DNA of 64,000 nt from Algibacter sp045066735 (lineage in GTDB: Bacteria; Bacteroidota; Bacteroidia; Flavobacteriales; Flavobacteriaceae), in assembly GCF_045066735.1 (NCBI RefSeq), contig NZ_JBISHH010000026.1, positions 558,001 to 622,000 of the forward strand, in the 5' to 3' direction. The translations under genes were made by a program, and so were the position numbers. The notes below the pieces were generated by a model. That model searched no databases. It was not told the origin of the DNA and saw nothing but the letters and a program-made list of their open reading frames with translations. Positions 7,635 to 17,136 of this stretch are shown piece by piece. Position 1 is the stretch's first letter; each line of letters starts with the position of its first letter.

Positions 7635-9203
7635 TTAATAATTGTAAAGTTGACTTCTAATACGTACTTTTTCTCGTAATTCTTTTGGCAATTTTACGCG
7701 GCCCATCCATAAAGGAATGATACGTTCATAAGAGACTAAGTATACATCCAAAACATCCTTTTCAAGTGTAGGATAGGTTAGGTAAACTTTACTTAAGCCT
7801 TTCTTAAAATTATCCACCCATTTACCTGTTTTTGTTTCAGTTAAAAGTGTAGATTGCTCGTAGGCCTTGGGCATTAAATCACTATCGAAACTTATTGTAG
7901 GTTGCGCTGGATTATAACGCCGACTTTTTGGGTAAACATTAAAACCGTAATGTAAACCATATAGCTTTTGCTCTTGTATCATGGCTAAATCTACGTTTGT
8001 AATGGTAAGTGTAAACGGTGACCATTTTCCGGTAACCTTTATTTCGCTCAAACATTCCGTGTCTTTAATATCAATGGCACTAATAGTAATGTTGTCTAGA
8101 TATTGCAACCAATTCATATCAAAAATAAGAGGTGTTTTGTTTGAGTAAAAACCTTCATCTCTAAATTGAGCCAATTTAATAGGTTGCTTTTCCGGCGCAA
8201 TAATGCTCCTATACGTTTCTTTGCTTATACTGTTTAAATCTTGGTTCAGGAACAATCCATATTCAATTTTATAATGCTCCTCCATATCCAAAAGTTCTAT
8301 AGCGCGTTCCGATTTATGGCCAACCTCTACCATTTCTGTTTTCCACACCTTTTTAATAGGGTTTCTTAAAGCGTTAAAATCAATAACAATATTTTGCGAT
8401 TGTTCAGATAGTGTATCATAATCAAATCCAGTTAAATCGACATCTTCAATAGTCATTTCTGGATTTTTATAGGTTATTAAACGCTTATAAAAATTCTGGT
8501 CCAATAAAAACCAAGAGTGCGCTAGAATTTTACTTTGGTTGTAGTTTACCGGATTATGTATGCGCTTATCAAAATCCGAAAAATCTTCTGTGTTTAAATT
8601 AAACTCCCATTTTCCAGCAGATAAGCAGCCATTTGTAATTCCTGTTCTATAAACTCTATTAAGTGCATTTTTATCAACAGGGGTAGAAGTTTCAGAAAAA
8701 AGAACTTCAAATTCTTTAAACTCCTTTCTTAAACTCACGCCATATCTATTAAACTCTTCCAGAAGCAATTCAGGGTATAAATGCTCACCTTTAGCGTTAA
8801 ATGAAGGTACAATTCTAAGTAAATCAAAATCGGGAACACGCACCTGATTTCCTTTGCCATCCATAAAAATAAAATCAACAATTAGGGAGCCTTTAGGCGT
8901 GGCGTCATGTAGCTTTAATTTAACCACATTAAAATGCATAGACAAACTATCTGTTGCGTAGGCAGCATCTTTTTCCCAGGCATCGAAGTTATAAGTTTCA
9001 CTGGGGCTTATGGCATTGATGGTCATTATTCCATTAGGGAACTCATCAAAATATGCTTTAATATCACTTGGTACGTTATTTTCTTCGTTACCTATATGGT
9101 TTGCCCATTTATAAGAGTAACAACCCGTTAGAAAAAAAAGCATTAAAATTAATACAATCTTTAGCCCGAAAAATGGCGACTTAATATTTTGGAGAGAAAT
9201 CAT
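7635..9203 (-). CDS. Lipoprotein of unknown function, 522 residues
   Basis: The N-terminal hydrophobic segment (IVLILMLFF) is followed by the lipobox LTGC, with the lipidated cysteine at residue 28, then YSYK. The mature protein is a mixed alpha/beta polypeptide of about 495 residues with no motif I recognise, no membrane segment and no repeats. It contains only a few scattered cysteines. It is first in a two-gene unit with the porin-like gene, which suggests an envelope role. It could be a periplasm-facing accessory protein of that barrel, but this is inference from position only. Confidence 0.6.
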   Translation of the reverse strand: MISLQNIKSPFFGLKIVLILMLFFLTGCYSYKWANHIGNEENNVPSDIKAYFDEFPNGIMTINAISPSETYNFDAWEKDAAYATDSLSMHFNVVKLKLHDATPKGSLIVDFIFMDGKGNQVRVPDFDLLRIVPSFNAKGEHLYPELLLEEFNRYGVSLRKEFKEFEVLFSETSTPVDKNALNRVYRTGITNGCLSAGKWEFNLNTEDFSDFDKRIHNPVNYNQSKILAHSWFLLDQNFYKRLITYKNPEMTIEDVDLTGFDYDTLSEQSQNIVIDFNALRNPIKKVWKTEMVEVGHKSERAIELLDMEEHYKIEYGLFLNQDLNSISKETYRSIIAPEKQPIKLAQFRDEGFYSNKTPLIFDMNWLQYLDNITISAIDIKDTECLSEIKVTGKWSPFTLTITNVDLAMIQEQKLYGLHYGFNVYPKSRRYNPAQPTISFDSDLMPKAYEQSTLLTETKTGKWVDNFKKGLSKVYLTYPTLEKDVLDVYLVSYERIIPLWMGRVKLPKELREKVRIRSQLYNY

Positions 9204-9297
9204 GCTACATTATAAATTTACGGAGCACAAGTTACGAATTATCCTATAAAAACTAATCGAATATAAATAGCATTAGGTCGATTATTTACACTTTTTT

Positions 9298-9392
9298 GGC
9301 GCAACCTTTCAGGTCGGGCTATACGCTACAAATCCTCGTAGCACAAATGGAAATTTGTGCTACTGTGGGCTTTTCACTGCTATCCCTTGCGC
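9298..9392. repeat. Dispersed intergenic stem-loop repeat, copy 1
   Basis: This non-coding element fills most of the 381-base gap between the lipoprotein and FG-GAP genes. It runs from GGCGCAACC through GGTCGGGCTATACGCT, a perfect 11-bp hairpin (GTAGCACAAAT / ATTTGTGCTAC, loop GGAA, 9338-9363), to CTATCCCTTGCGC. The flanking modules recur in the copies at 12318-12413 (inverted) and 45655-45820, while the central hairpin differs. It contains no open frame. The rest of the gap holds only the promoter described separately. Confidence 0.7.
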
Positions 9393-9530
9393 ATAGCTTG
9401 CAGCTGTGGTTTGAATATTAAGGGTTAGTGTTTATCAAAAAAATATGGTCTGCTCTTGTTTTGCAAGGCGTTATAAGCTTGCTTTAAATTTAGATGATTG
9501 ACTAAATATATACATTGCCTTATTCAAATA

Positions 9531-9563
9531 TTTGGTATTTTAATACAGAACCTATTACATTTG
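9531..9563 (+). promoter_or_regulatory. Complete Bacteroidetes promoter for the FG-GAP gene
   Basis: TTTG (9531-9534) and TACATTTG (9556-9563) are separated by 21 bases. Both match the -33/-7 consensus of Bacteroidetes housekeeping promoters exactly. The predicted leader is about 15 bases. Confidence 0.65.
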
Positions 9564-9584
9564 CATATATACCTAATGCGCTAA

Positions 9585-12248
9585 ATGAACATATTAGATA
9601 ATTATTTCCGTAAGTTTCATGAACTTTTTATTCTTAAATCTAAATCTTCATATGGCTTAATAGCGTTGTTATTGTTAACTTCATTTTCTGCAGTTAGTCA
9701 AACTTTCGACAGATTAAATACGCAAAACCTAAAAGGCGGTCACATTGGTTTTAGTTCGTTTGTAGATTATAACAATGATGGGTTTTTAGATGTTTTTGTT
9801 ACCGGAGTCGATTTTGATAATAGATTCAATAATGCTGTGTTTTATAAAAATAATGGCGATTTAAGCTTTACTGAATCCAATATTACTAATATTCCTAGAG
9901 TTATTTATGGCGATCATTCGTGGGGAGATTTTGATAATAATGGCACCCAAGATTTACTTTACACCGGAACTACAAGTGGTGGGGCTGATTATGCTATTAC
10001 TAAAGTTTATAAAAATTCTAAAAATGGATGTGAATTTATCGAAATTCCTTTAGGCTTACCAGGTATTTATACAGGAAGTTCTAAGTGGGTCGATATTGAT
10101 AGTGATGGTCTTTTAGATATTTATTTATCTGGTTTTGATGTGAGTGGTGTGGCTATTATTACAGCATATAAAAATGAAGGTGATGATACGTTTACAAAGC
10201 AAGATATATCGACACTTGATGGCGTATTAGGAGGGAGAGGTAATTTTACACGAAACAAATCGCGGTGGGAAGATTTTGATAATGATGGTTTACAAGATTT
10301 AATTATTGCTGTGTCTTCTAAAACAGACAAGTCGTTTGATGTTTATAAAAATTTAGGGAATTTTCAGTTTTCTAAACAAAATATCGGACTTCCTCAGCTT
10401 TCATATGTTGCTATGGACATTGATGATATTAATAATGATGGACTTGCAGATATTGTATTTACGGGGAGTCCTAATCTTGAAAATACATCAGGTGATGGAA
10501 CAGGGGATTTTTACATTTTTACCAATAATGGTAATATGAATTTCTCCAACACTTTTACAATTGCAGACGAAGGTGTTTTTTATAATGATATCGAACTCGG
10601 GGATATGGATAATGATGGGTTTTTAGATGCCATAAATTATGGAACAGGACCTTGGGGGACTTTTCCGGAAATAACGAAAATGTATAAAAATAACGGAAAT
10701 GGAACTTTTTCTAACTTTTCGCATACCTTACCCGACTGCCGTTTTGGAGGTGTTGAATTTGGTGATTTTGATAATGATAACGATTTAGATATTCTTTATT
10801 TTGGAAGGATATCAGACCCGAGGGATAATGAAATCACCTATATTTATGAAAATAAACTGATAGATAAGGCCGCGCCATCAGACATTGTTGTAAGTCAAAA
10901 TTGCATTTGTGATAACACTTTAAATTTTAGTCTTAACAGTGATTCAGACTCGGTTATATGGAGTTTTGATGATCCAACCACAGGTGCATTAAATACGTCT
11001 TTAGATAAGAAAACAAGTCATTTGTTTTCAAATGAAATGACGTATACCATTTCAGCAACTTACACTAAAGGTACCTTGACAAGTACAATAACAAAGGTTG
11101 TTAATATCATTGGATTACCTAGTATAGCAAAGCCAGACGACCTTGTAACATGTTCAGGAGGTAGTGTTAATACATTTGATTTTAATACTTTAAAGGATAC
11201 TGAAATACTTCAAGGAGCATCGCTTGATAATTTTGAGTTGTTTTATTATACATCTTATAACAATGCAGAATCTGATGTATATAGACTTACCATGCCATAT
11301 AACTCCCAGAATGTAAACGAAACTATTTATACTCGAGTTCAAAATAAGAATAACTCTAGTTGTTTTGTTATTACCGATTTTGATATTATTTATGAGGCAC
11401 CACCAAGAGCTAATGCCATTGGCTCCCTTTTTACTTGTGATGATAACGATGATGGTTTTGCGCTATTTGATTTAACTTCTACCGAAGCCACTGTAATTGG
11501 TGCTCAAGATAAAGTTACAGTGGTGTATTATGATAATCTTGGGAATATAATTCCGGTGAGTTCGTTAAGTATTTATGAGAATACTATAGCTAATAGCGAA
11601 AAAATTACGGCAAGAATTGTAAGCACAGAAACAGGATGTTTTACTGAAACCGAAATAAACTTAGTGGTTAACCCGCAACCAAAAGCAAATATTATTAGTG
11701 AATTAACGGGCTGTGATGATGATAATGATGGTATTTCTAAATATTTTGATACTTCTATGGTTAAAGCGGAAGTACTAGGCAATCAAACTAATATGGATGT
11801 TGCTTTTTATAATAGCAACGGCGATTTATTATCTGAACTTCAAAATCCATACACTAATATAATTCTAGATAGTGACTTTATTACAGCAAGACTTACAGAT
11901 AGTGACACGGGATGTTTTACAGAAATTAGAGTGCTATTACGAACAGTTTCGAAAGTAAGTTGTATCGAAGAATCGGGAGAAGAAGTGGTTATCGATGGAC
12001 CGAAGTTTTTTAGCCCAAATAATGATGGATTTCATGATTATTGGCAAATTAAAAACATTAATAAATATCCAAATTCGCGTGTTTTTATATTTGATAGATA
12101 CGGTAAACTCTTGAAAGAATTTACAGAAAATAGTGTTGGATGGGACGGTTTTTATAATAAAAAAGCATTGATTTCTGATGATTATTGGTACAAAGTTAAA
12201 CTTAGTAACGGACAAATATTTTCCGGACATTTCTCATTAATAAGATAA
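9585..12248 (+). CDS. FG-GAP/VCBS repeat protein with T9SS type B sorting domain
   Basis: An 887-residue exported protein. A signal peptide lies near residues 22-39 (YGLIALLLLTSFSAVSQ). Residues about 45-430 hold seven FG-GAP-like units with calcium-binding D-x-D/N-x-DG cores (YNNDGFLDVF, FDNNGTQDLL, IDSDGLLDIY, FDNDGLQDLI, INNDGLADIV, MDNDGFLDAI, FDNDNDLDIL), suggesting a beta-propeller. Immunoglobulin-like or PKD-like domains with paired cysteines follow (about 435-790). The last 80 residues are a gliding-motility-type C-terminal domain (FFSPNNDGFHDYW, IFDRYGKLL, GWDGFYN, GHFSLIR), which directs type IX secretion and surface attachment. It is probably a cell-surface adhesin or binding protein; the ligand is unknown. 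Confidence 0.88.
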   Translation: MNILDNYFRKFHELFILKSKSSYGLIALLLLTSFSAVSQTFDRLNTQNLKGGHIGFSSFVDYNNDGFLDVFVTGVDFDNRFNNAVFYKNNGDLSFTESNITNIPRVIYGDHSWGDFDNNGTQDLLYTGTTSGGADYAITKVYKNSKNGCEFIEIPLGLPGIYTGSSKWVDIDSDGLLDIYLSGFDVSGVAIITAYKNEGDDTFTKQDISTLDGVLGGRGNFTRNKSRWEDFDNDGLQDLIIAVSSKTDKSFDVYKNLGNFQFSKQNIGLPQLSYVAMDIDDINNDGLADIVFTGSPNLENTSGDGTGDFYIFTNNGNMNFSNTFTIADEGVFYNDIELGDMDNDGFLDAINYGTGPWGTFPEITKMYKNNGNGTFSNFSHTLPDCRFGGVEFGDFDNDNDLDILYFGRISDPRDNEITYIYENKLIDKAAPSDIVVSQNCICDNTLNFSLNSDSDSVIWSFDDPTTGALNTSLDKKTSHLFSNEMTYTISATYTKGTLTSTITKVVNIIGLPSIAKPDDLVTCSGGSVNTFDFNTLKDTEILQGASLDNFELFYYTSYNNAESDVYRLTMPYNSQNVNETIYTRVQNKNNSSCFVITDFDIIYEAPPRANAIGSLFTCDDNDDGFALFDLTSTEATVIGAQDKVTVVYYDNLGNIIPVSSLSIYENTIANSEKITARIVSTETGCFTETEINLVVNPQPKANIISELTGCDDDNDGISKYFDTSMVKAEVLGNQTNMDVAFYNSNGDLLSELQNPYTNIILDSDFITARLTDSDTGCFTEIRVLLRTVSKVSCIEESGEEVVIDGPKFFSPNNDGFHDYWQIKNINKYPNSRVFIFDRYGKLLKEFTENSVGWDGFYNKKALISDDYWYKVKLSNGQIFSGHFSLIR

Positions 12249-12317
12249 CCCTTTTTGCAGAACTTAGCAAGACTGAATTTTCTGTCTATTGAAAAACGAA
12301 CCACTGCTCACCAGTCC

Positions 12318-12413
12318 GCGTTAGGGATAGAACGGCATGTTTGAAATCCTTTTTGTTTTCTTAAAAAACAAAAAGATTGAGTAGTGATAGCCCGACCCTT
12401 TTCGGGTAACGCT
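12318..12413. repeat. Dispersed intergenic stem-loop repeat, copy 2 (inverted)
   Basis: Read on the minus strand it has the same order of modules as copy 1: GCGTTACCC, GGGTCGGGCTAT, a central hairpin (on the plus strand CTTTTTGTTTT / AAAACAAAAAG, 11 bp, 12349-12375), then CTATCCCTAACGC. It lies between the convergent ends of the FG-GAP gene and uvrA. It has no open frame. It may act as a 3'-end hairpin for either gene. Confidence 0.7.
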
Positions 12414-12425
12414 CAAAAAATAAAT

Positions 12426-15209
12426 CTAAATTTTATCTTTTAAATACTTCCCAATTTCCGAAGCTTTAATTTTTACAATTTCTTCGGGCGTTCCTACTGC
12501 AACGAGTTCTCCACCAGTTTCGCCTCCTTTAGGTCCTAAATCGATAATGAAATCGGCACATTTAATAAGTTCGATGTTATGTTCTACAACAATAATAGAA
12601 TGACCATTTTCAATTAAAGCCTGAAACGATTTAAGAAGCTTTTGAATATCGTGGAAATGGAGTCCGGTGGTAGGTTCGTCGAAAATAAAAAGAGCTTTTT
12701 CTTTTTTGTTGCCTTTACCTAAAAACGAAGCTAATTTAATACGCTGTGCCTCGCCACCAGAAAGGGTAGAAGAACTTTGACCAAGTGTTACATAGCCCAA
12801 ACCAACGTCTTGTAATGGTTGGAGTTTGTTTTTTATTTTGAATTGATTGTTAGCCTCAAAGAATGCTACGGCATCGTCTATGGTGAGGTTTAAAATATCG
12901 TCTATGTTTTTGTCTGCAAAAGTAACTTCGAGCACTTCTTTTTTAAAGCGTTTACCTTTACAGGTTTCACATTCTAGATGCACATCGGCCATAAACTGCA
13001 TTTCTATAGTTACTTCGCCTTCGCCTTTACAGGTTTCACAGCGTCCGCCATCTACATTAAACGAGAAGTGTTTGGCTTGGTAATTACGTATAGTACTCAG
13101 TTTTTGTTTGGCAAATAGTGCGCGAATATCATCATAAGCCTTAATATAAGTTACTGGGTTAGAACGCGAAGAGCGCCCAATTGGGTTTTGATCAACAAAT
13201 TCTATTTGTTTTACGTTGGTAAAATTACCTTCTAAACTAGAGAATTGACCAGGCTTGTCTCCAAAATCGGTTAATTTCTTTTGCAGTGCTGGGTATAGTA
13301 TTTTTTTAACGAGTGTACTTTTACCACTACCAGAAACACCAGTTACTACAGTTAACATATCTAAAGGAAAGCGAACATCTATATTTTTTAAGTTGTTTTC
13401 GCGTGCTCCTTTGATATCGATGTAGTATTTTGATTGTCTACGTTTTTTTGGAACTTCAATTTTTATGGTCTCGTTTAAGTATTGCGCCGTTAAGGAATTG
13501 GAAGCTAAAATGGCTTTGTAATCACCTTGTGCTACTACGTGACCTCCAAAGGTTCCGGCTTCGGGACCTATATCTATAATACTGTCGGCGGCTTTCATGA
13601 TATCCTCATCGTGTTCCACAACAATTACGGTATTACCTAAATCGCGTAGTGCTTTTAATACCATAATTAAGCGTTCGGTATCTTTTGGATGTAAACCAAT
13701 ACTTGGTTCGTCTAAAATATACATAGAGCCCACTAAGCTACTACCTAAAGAGGTTGCTAAATTAATACGTTGGCTTTCTCCACCAGAAAGTGTGTTGGAT
13801 TTTCGGTTTATGGTAAGGTAATCTAAACCAACATTGGCCAAGAACTCTAAGCGGTTATTAATTTCTTTTAATAAGCGTTTAGCAATGGTGTTGTCATGCT
13901 CATTTAGTTCTAATTGTTTAAAAAACACAGCAAGTTGATCGAGTGGTTTTTCTACTAAATCGGAAATACTAGCGCCACCTACTTTTACATAATTGGCTTC
14001 TACACGTAAACGTTTGCCATTACAAGTTTTACACTTAGTTTTACCGCGATACCGTGATAACATTACTCGGTTTTGGATTTTATAGGCTTTAGATTCTAAC
14101 TCGGCGAAAAAGCTATTTAGTCCTTCGAAATATTTGTTGCCTTCCCAAACTAGTTGTTTTTGTGCTTCGGTAAGCTCAAAATAGGGTTTGTGTATTGGGA
14201 AATCGAATTTATGAGAGTTGTTTACCAACTGGTCTTTATACCAACTCATAGATTCGCCTCGCCATGCAAAAATGGCATTTTCGTAAATAGAAAGTGCTGT
14301 GTTTGGTATTACCAAATCTTCGTCGATACCAACAATATCTCCATAACCCTCGCAAGTAGGGCAAGCGCCGTACGGGTTGTTAAAACTAAATAAATGAACG
14401 TTTGGCTCTAAGAAGTTTAATCCGTCTAGTTCAAATTTATTACTAAAAGTACGTTGTTTATTGTCCGCTAAAGTTTCGATGATGCATTCACCTTTACCTT
14501 CAAAAAAGGCAGTTTGTATGGCATCGGCCAAGCGGTTATAAAAATCTTCTTCGTTTTTGGTTATAATTCTATCGATCACCAATAACAGTTTGTCTTTTTT
14601 ACCAATTTTTTTGACATCACTTATTCTAATAACGTCGTTGTTTATTTTTATTCTAGCATAACCTTGTTGGTTTAATGCTTTTAACTTATCCTCTATAGTT
14701 CGTCCTTCTTCTAAATGAATAGGAGCGAGGAGGAGCATTTTTTCCCGTTCAGGAAACGTTTTTAAATAATTTAAAACATCTGTTACGGTGTCTTTTTTTA
14801 CTTCATCTCCAGAAACTGGAGATATTGTTTTTCCTATTCTTGCAAACAGCAGTTTTAAGTAATCGTAAATTTCTGTGGTTGTTCCAACTGTAGATCTTGG
14901 GTTGGTAGAATTTACTTTTTGTTCTATAGCAATAGCTGGTGCAATCCCTTTTATGTAATCTACTTTAGGCTTGTTTAAACGCCCTAAAAACTGCCGTGCG
15001 TAACTGGATAAGCTTTCTACATAGCGGCGCTGACCTTCAGCATATAGCGTATCGAAGGCTAAACTTGACTTTCCTGAACCAGAAAGTCCCGTTATAACAA
15101 CCAATTTATTTCTTGGTATCACAACATCGATATTTTTTAAGTTATGCAGTTTTGCACCTTTTATAATGATGTTTTGTTTTGGATCTACTTCGGAAATTGC
15201 AGTGTTCAT
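12426..15209 (-). CDS. uvrA: Excinuclease ABC subunit A
   Basis: A 927-residue DNA-damage recognition ATPase of nucleotide excision repair, normal in length for UvrA. It has two ABC modules: Walker A GLSGSGKSSL (41-50) and GVSGSGKSTL, each with its own signature (LSGGESQRINLA and LSGGEAQRIKLA). The zinc-finger cysteine pairs CPTC/CEGYG, CKTC and CETCKGEGEV/CETCKGKRF are present. The start follows the usual family N-terminus (INIKGAKLHNLKN-like). It is a single gene, divergent from the ECF sigma gene. No SOS-type operator is recognisable in the 229-base gap. Confidence 0.98.
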   Translation of the reverse strand: MNTAISEVDPKQNIIIKGAKLHNLKNIDVVIPRNKLVVITGLSGSGKSSLAFDTLYAEGQRRYVESLSSYARQFLGRLNKPKVDYIKGIAPAIAIEQKVNSTNPRSTVGTTTEIYDYLKLLFARIGKTISPVSGDEVKKDTVTDVLNYLKTFPEREKMLLLAPIHLEEGRTIEDKLKALNQQGYARIKINNDVIRISDVKKIGKKDKLLLVIDRIITKNEEDFYNRLADAIQTAFFEGKGECIIETLADNKQRTFSNKFELDGLNFLEPNVHLFSFNNPYGACPTCEGYGDIVGIDEDLVIPNTALSIYENAIFAWRGESMSWYKDQLVNNSHKFDFPIHKPYFELTEAQKQLVWEGNKYFEGLNSFFAELESKAYKIQNRVMLSRYRGKTKCKTCNGKRLRVEANYVKVGGASISDLVEKPLDQLAVFFKQLELNEHDNTIAKRLLKEINNRLEFLANVGLDYLTINRKSNTLSGGESQRINLATSLGSSLVGSMYILDEPSIGLHPKDTERLIMVLKALRDLGNTVIVVEHDEDIMKAADSIIDIGPEAGTFGGHVVAQGDYKAILASNSLTAQYLNETIKIEVPKKRRQSKYYIDIKGARENNLKNIDVRFPLDMLTVVTGVSGSGKSTLVKKILYPALQKKLTDFGDKPGQFSSLEGNFTNVKQIEFVDQNPIGRSSRSNPVTYIKAYDDIRALFAKQKLSTIRNYQAKHFSFNVDGGRCETCKGEGEVTIEMQFMADVHLECETCKGKRFKKEVLEVTFADKNIDDILNLTIDDAVAFFEANNQFKIKNKLQPLQDVGLGYVTLGQSSSTLSGGEAQRIKLASFLGKGNKKEKALFIFDEPTTGLHFHDIQKLLKSFQALIENGHSIIVVEHNIELIKCADFIIDLGPKGGETGGELVAVGTPEEIVKIKASEIGKYLKDKI

Positions 15210-15305
15210 AAGCTATTAAAAGGAATAATTTACAAAGATAACACTTGTGTATGAGCTTAAAAAATGGAATGCAATGTAAAGAAATGTTAAAAAAATGAAT
15301 TTATT

Positions 15306-15338
15306 TTTGTATTTTAGGAACGATTGTTGTTATATTTG
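15306..15338 (+). promoter_or_regulatory. Complete Bacteroidetes promoter for the ECF sigma gene
   Basis: TTTG (15306-15309), a 21-base spacer and TATATTTG (15331-15338) fit the housekeeping consensus exactly. The predicted leader is about 95 bases. The sigma gene thus appears to be read by the primary sigma factor rather than by itself. Confidence 0.65.
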
Positions 15339-15438
15339 AAGCAGCTAATTAATTATAAATCAACACTTGCCTATCGCATAACATTACTTTAAAAATTCTA
15401 ATTTTCGAGAAAACCCTGTTTTTCTTTATAATAAAGTA

Positions 15439-16029
15439 ATGATTATGAAACACGAACCTACTACAGATGCTGTACTTGTTAGTAACTACATTAAGGGCGA
15501 TGAATGTGCTTTAGAAGTACTTATAAAAAGGCACAAGCAAAGAATTTACAGTTTTATTTATTCGAAAGTATATGATGGCGATGTTGCCGATGATATTTTT
15601 CAGGACACTTTTATTAAGGTTATCAAAACATTAAAGCGTGGTGCTTATAACGAAGAAGGTAAGTTTTTACCTTGGGTTATGCGTATTGCTCACAATTTAG
15701 TTATCGACTTTTTTAGGAAAAATAGTCGTATGCCTAAGTTTGATAACACGGGTGAATTTAGTATTTTTTCTGTACTTAGTGATAGCAGTTTAAATGCTGA
15801 AAAAGCCATTATAAAGGAACAGGTTGAAAATGATGTTCGACGTTTGGTGGATGAGCTTCCAGAAGATCAACGCGATGTGTTATTAATGCGTATTTATAAT
15901 GATATGAGTTTTAAAGAAATATCAGACAGAACAGGTGTTAGCATTAATACGGCATTAGGAAGAATGCGTTATGCTTTAATAAACCTGCGTAAAATAATTG
16001 AAAAGCATAATATTGTATTAACAGATTAG
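15439..16029 (+). CDS. ECF-subfamily RNA polymerase sigma-70 factor
   Basis: A 196-residue sigma factor. Region 2 (about 25-95) holds YSKVYDGDVADDIFQDTFIK and WVMRIAHNLVIDFFRK, for core binding and -10 recognition. Region 4 (about 130-185) is a helix-turn-helix (LPEDQRDVLLMRIYNDMSFK, EISDRTGVSINTALGRMR). Region 1.1 and region 3 are absent, as in ECF factors. ATG at 15439 is used, but a second in-frame ATG at 15445 (MKHEPT) is equally possible. No FecR-type or zinc-finger anti-sigma gene is adjacent. Instead a 48-residue protein is encoded 67 bases downstream, before a shared terminator. The regulon is unknown. Confidence 0.92.
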   Translation: MIMKHEPTTDAVLVSNYIKGDECALEVLIKRHKQRIYSFIYSKVYDGDVADDIFQDTFIKVIKTLKRGAYNEEGKFLPWVMRIAHNLVIDFFRKNSRMPKFDNTGEFSIFSVLSDSSLNAEKAIIKEQVENDVRRLVDELPEDQRDVLLMRIYNDMSFKEISDRTGVSINTALGRMRYALINLRKIIEKHNIVLTD

Positions 16030-16096
16030 TTTTGTTAAATACAATAAAGTGAATTTTGTTCCGTTTACTATTTAAGTTAACCTTAATTTAAAAGAA

Positions 16097-16243
16097 ATGG
16101 AAAAAATTTACTCTAAGAAATGTATTGGAAAATCACAAAAGCTTGAGCCAAGTGAGGAGACTATTAATTTTCTTCTCAACTATTCCAAAGCGCTTAAAGT
16201 TTTGAAATATAACAATCTGGAGTTTGAAACGCTCTTAAATTAA
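16097..16243 (+). CDS. Small 48-residue protein downstream of the ECF sigma factor
   Basis: ATG at 16097 opens a 48-codon frame. The product starts MEKIYSKKCIGKSQ, is mostly helical by composition (ETINFLLNYSKALKVLKY) and ends NLEFETLLN. It has no signal peptide or membrane segment and one cysteine (residue 9). The frame sits between the sigma factor stop and a strong terminator, so it is co-transcribed with the sigma gene. From memory, very similar short proteins occur at this place in other flavobacteria, which would support it as a real gene. The position suggests a sigma-factor partner or regulator; that is inference. Confidence 0.72.
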   Translation: MEKIYSKKCIGKSQKLEPSEETINFLLNYSKALKVLKYNNLEFETLLN

Positions 16244-16251
16244 AAAACATA

Positions 16252-16286
16252 AAAAAACGTCTGAAATTATATTTCAGACGTTTTTT
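16252..16286. terminator. Bidirectional rho-independent terminator
   Basis: The stem CGTCTGAAAT / ATTTCAGACG (10 bp) has a TAT loop and is flanked by a run of A on the left and six T on the right. It ends the sigma/48-residue unit. The stop codon and last residues (KTSEI) of the convergent gene are encoded within it. Confidence 0.88.
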
Positions 16287-17136
16287 CATTTATAATATAT
16301 TCAAATTGTAGAACTCTTAAATTCCATAAAGTTAAGGTTTGTAGAGCTGTAATGTTTTCATTTTTAGAACCAACAACGAGCTCGTCTTTAAATGATTTAA
16401 TGAATTTAGTCCATAAGTTTCCTTTGGAGTCGTTTAGCAAAAAGTAAAAACCACTATCACCAATTTTCTTTCCTGAGGATGTTAAAATGAGTTCGCCGTT
16501 TTTTCCAACACTCGGACTTAAAATGACTGTAGCATTACCATTTGGTAATGGAAAAATAGCTTTAATACACGTTTGTCCTGATGGTATTACGCAAGTTTCA
16601 TAAACACCTGAATACACTACTTCTTCAGATGTTTTAAAAGTTCTAAGCCATATATTGCGTTTAACTTTTTTTGTTTTAGCGTCTATCAAATGGATTATAT
16701 CACTTTTTAATGATTTTGAATTCTCGATGTTCTCAATAGGAACGTTTAATTGTTCAATACGATTACTAAATAATAATCTTAATAAGATGCCGAATACTTT
16801 AAAAAAAGGATTCCACTTTACTTTTAAATCAAAATCGTAATTACTTGTGTTTTCGTAGAAATCAATGACGTTTTTAGATAATTTATGTTGTGCTTCACTA
16901 GATAAATTTAGCTGATTTATAGATGATAATATCCCTTTATCATTTTCTTTCTCATCTATTGTTAGCTGTTCATTTTTAGCTAGTTGCTTAATGAATTTTA
17001 CACCGATGCCTTTTGTAGTTCCAAAAGGACCTAAAAGCCATTCATATTGATTCTTGCTGATTTTTTTCCCAAATAATATCACCCATTGTTGGGTAATTAA
17101 ATCTTGAAGGTTTTGTTTTAGAATTGCAATTCCCAT
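16267..17136 (-). CDS. Conserved hypothetical protein, partner of the CrtA-like gene
   Basis: A 289-residue protein I do not recognise. It has no signal peptide. One moderately hydrophobic segment (FFKVFGILLRLLFS, about 113-126) could touch the membrane. The C-terminal half is rich in beta strands and Gly/Ser turns (CIKAIFPLPNGNATVILSPS, GELILTSSGKKIGDSGFYFL). Two cysteines stand close together in YETCVIPSGQTCIK. Its ATG directly follows the TAA of the CrtA-like gene with no base between them, so the two are very likely translationally coupled and functionally linked. Its last codons form one arm of a terminator hairpin shared with the 48-residue gene. Confidence 0.65.
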   Translation of the reverse strand: MGIAILKQNLQDLITQQWVILFGKKISKNQYEWLLGPFGTTKGIGVKFIKQLAKNEQLTIDEKENDKGILSSINQLNLSSEAQHKLSKNVIDFYENTSNYDFDLKVKWNPFFKVFGILLRLLFSNRIEQLNVPIENIENSKSLKSDIIHLIDAKTKKVKRNIWLRTFKTSEEVVYSGVYETCVIPSGQTCIKAIFPLPNGNATVILSPSVGKNGELILTSSGKKIGDSGFYFLLNDSKGNLWTKFIKSFKDELVVGSKNENITALQTLTLWNLRVLQFEYIINEKTSEI

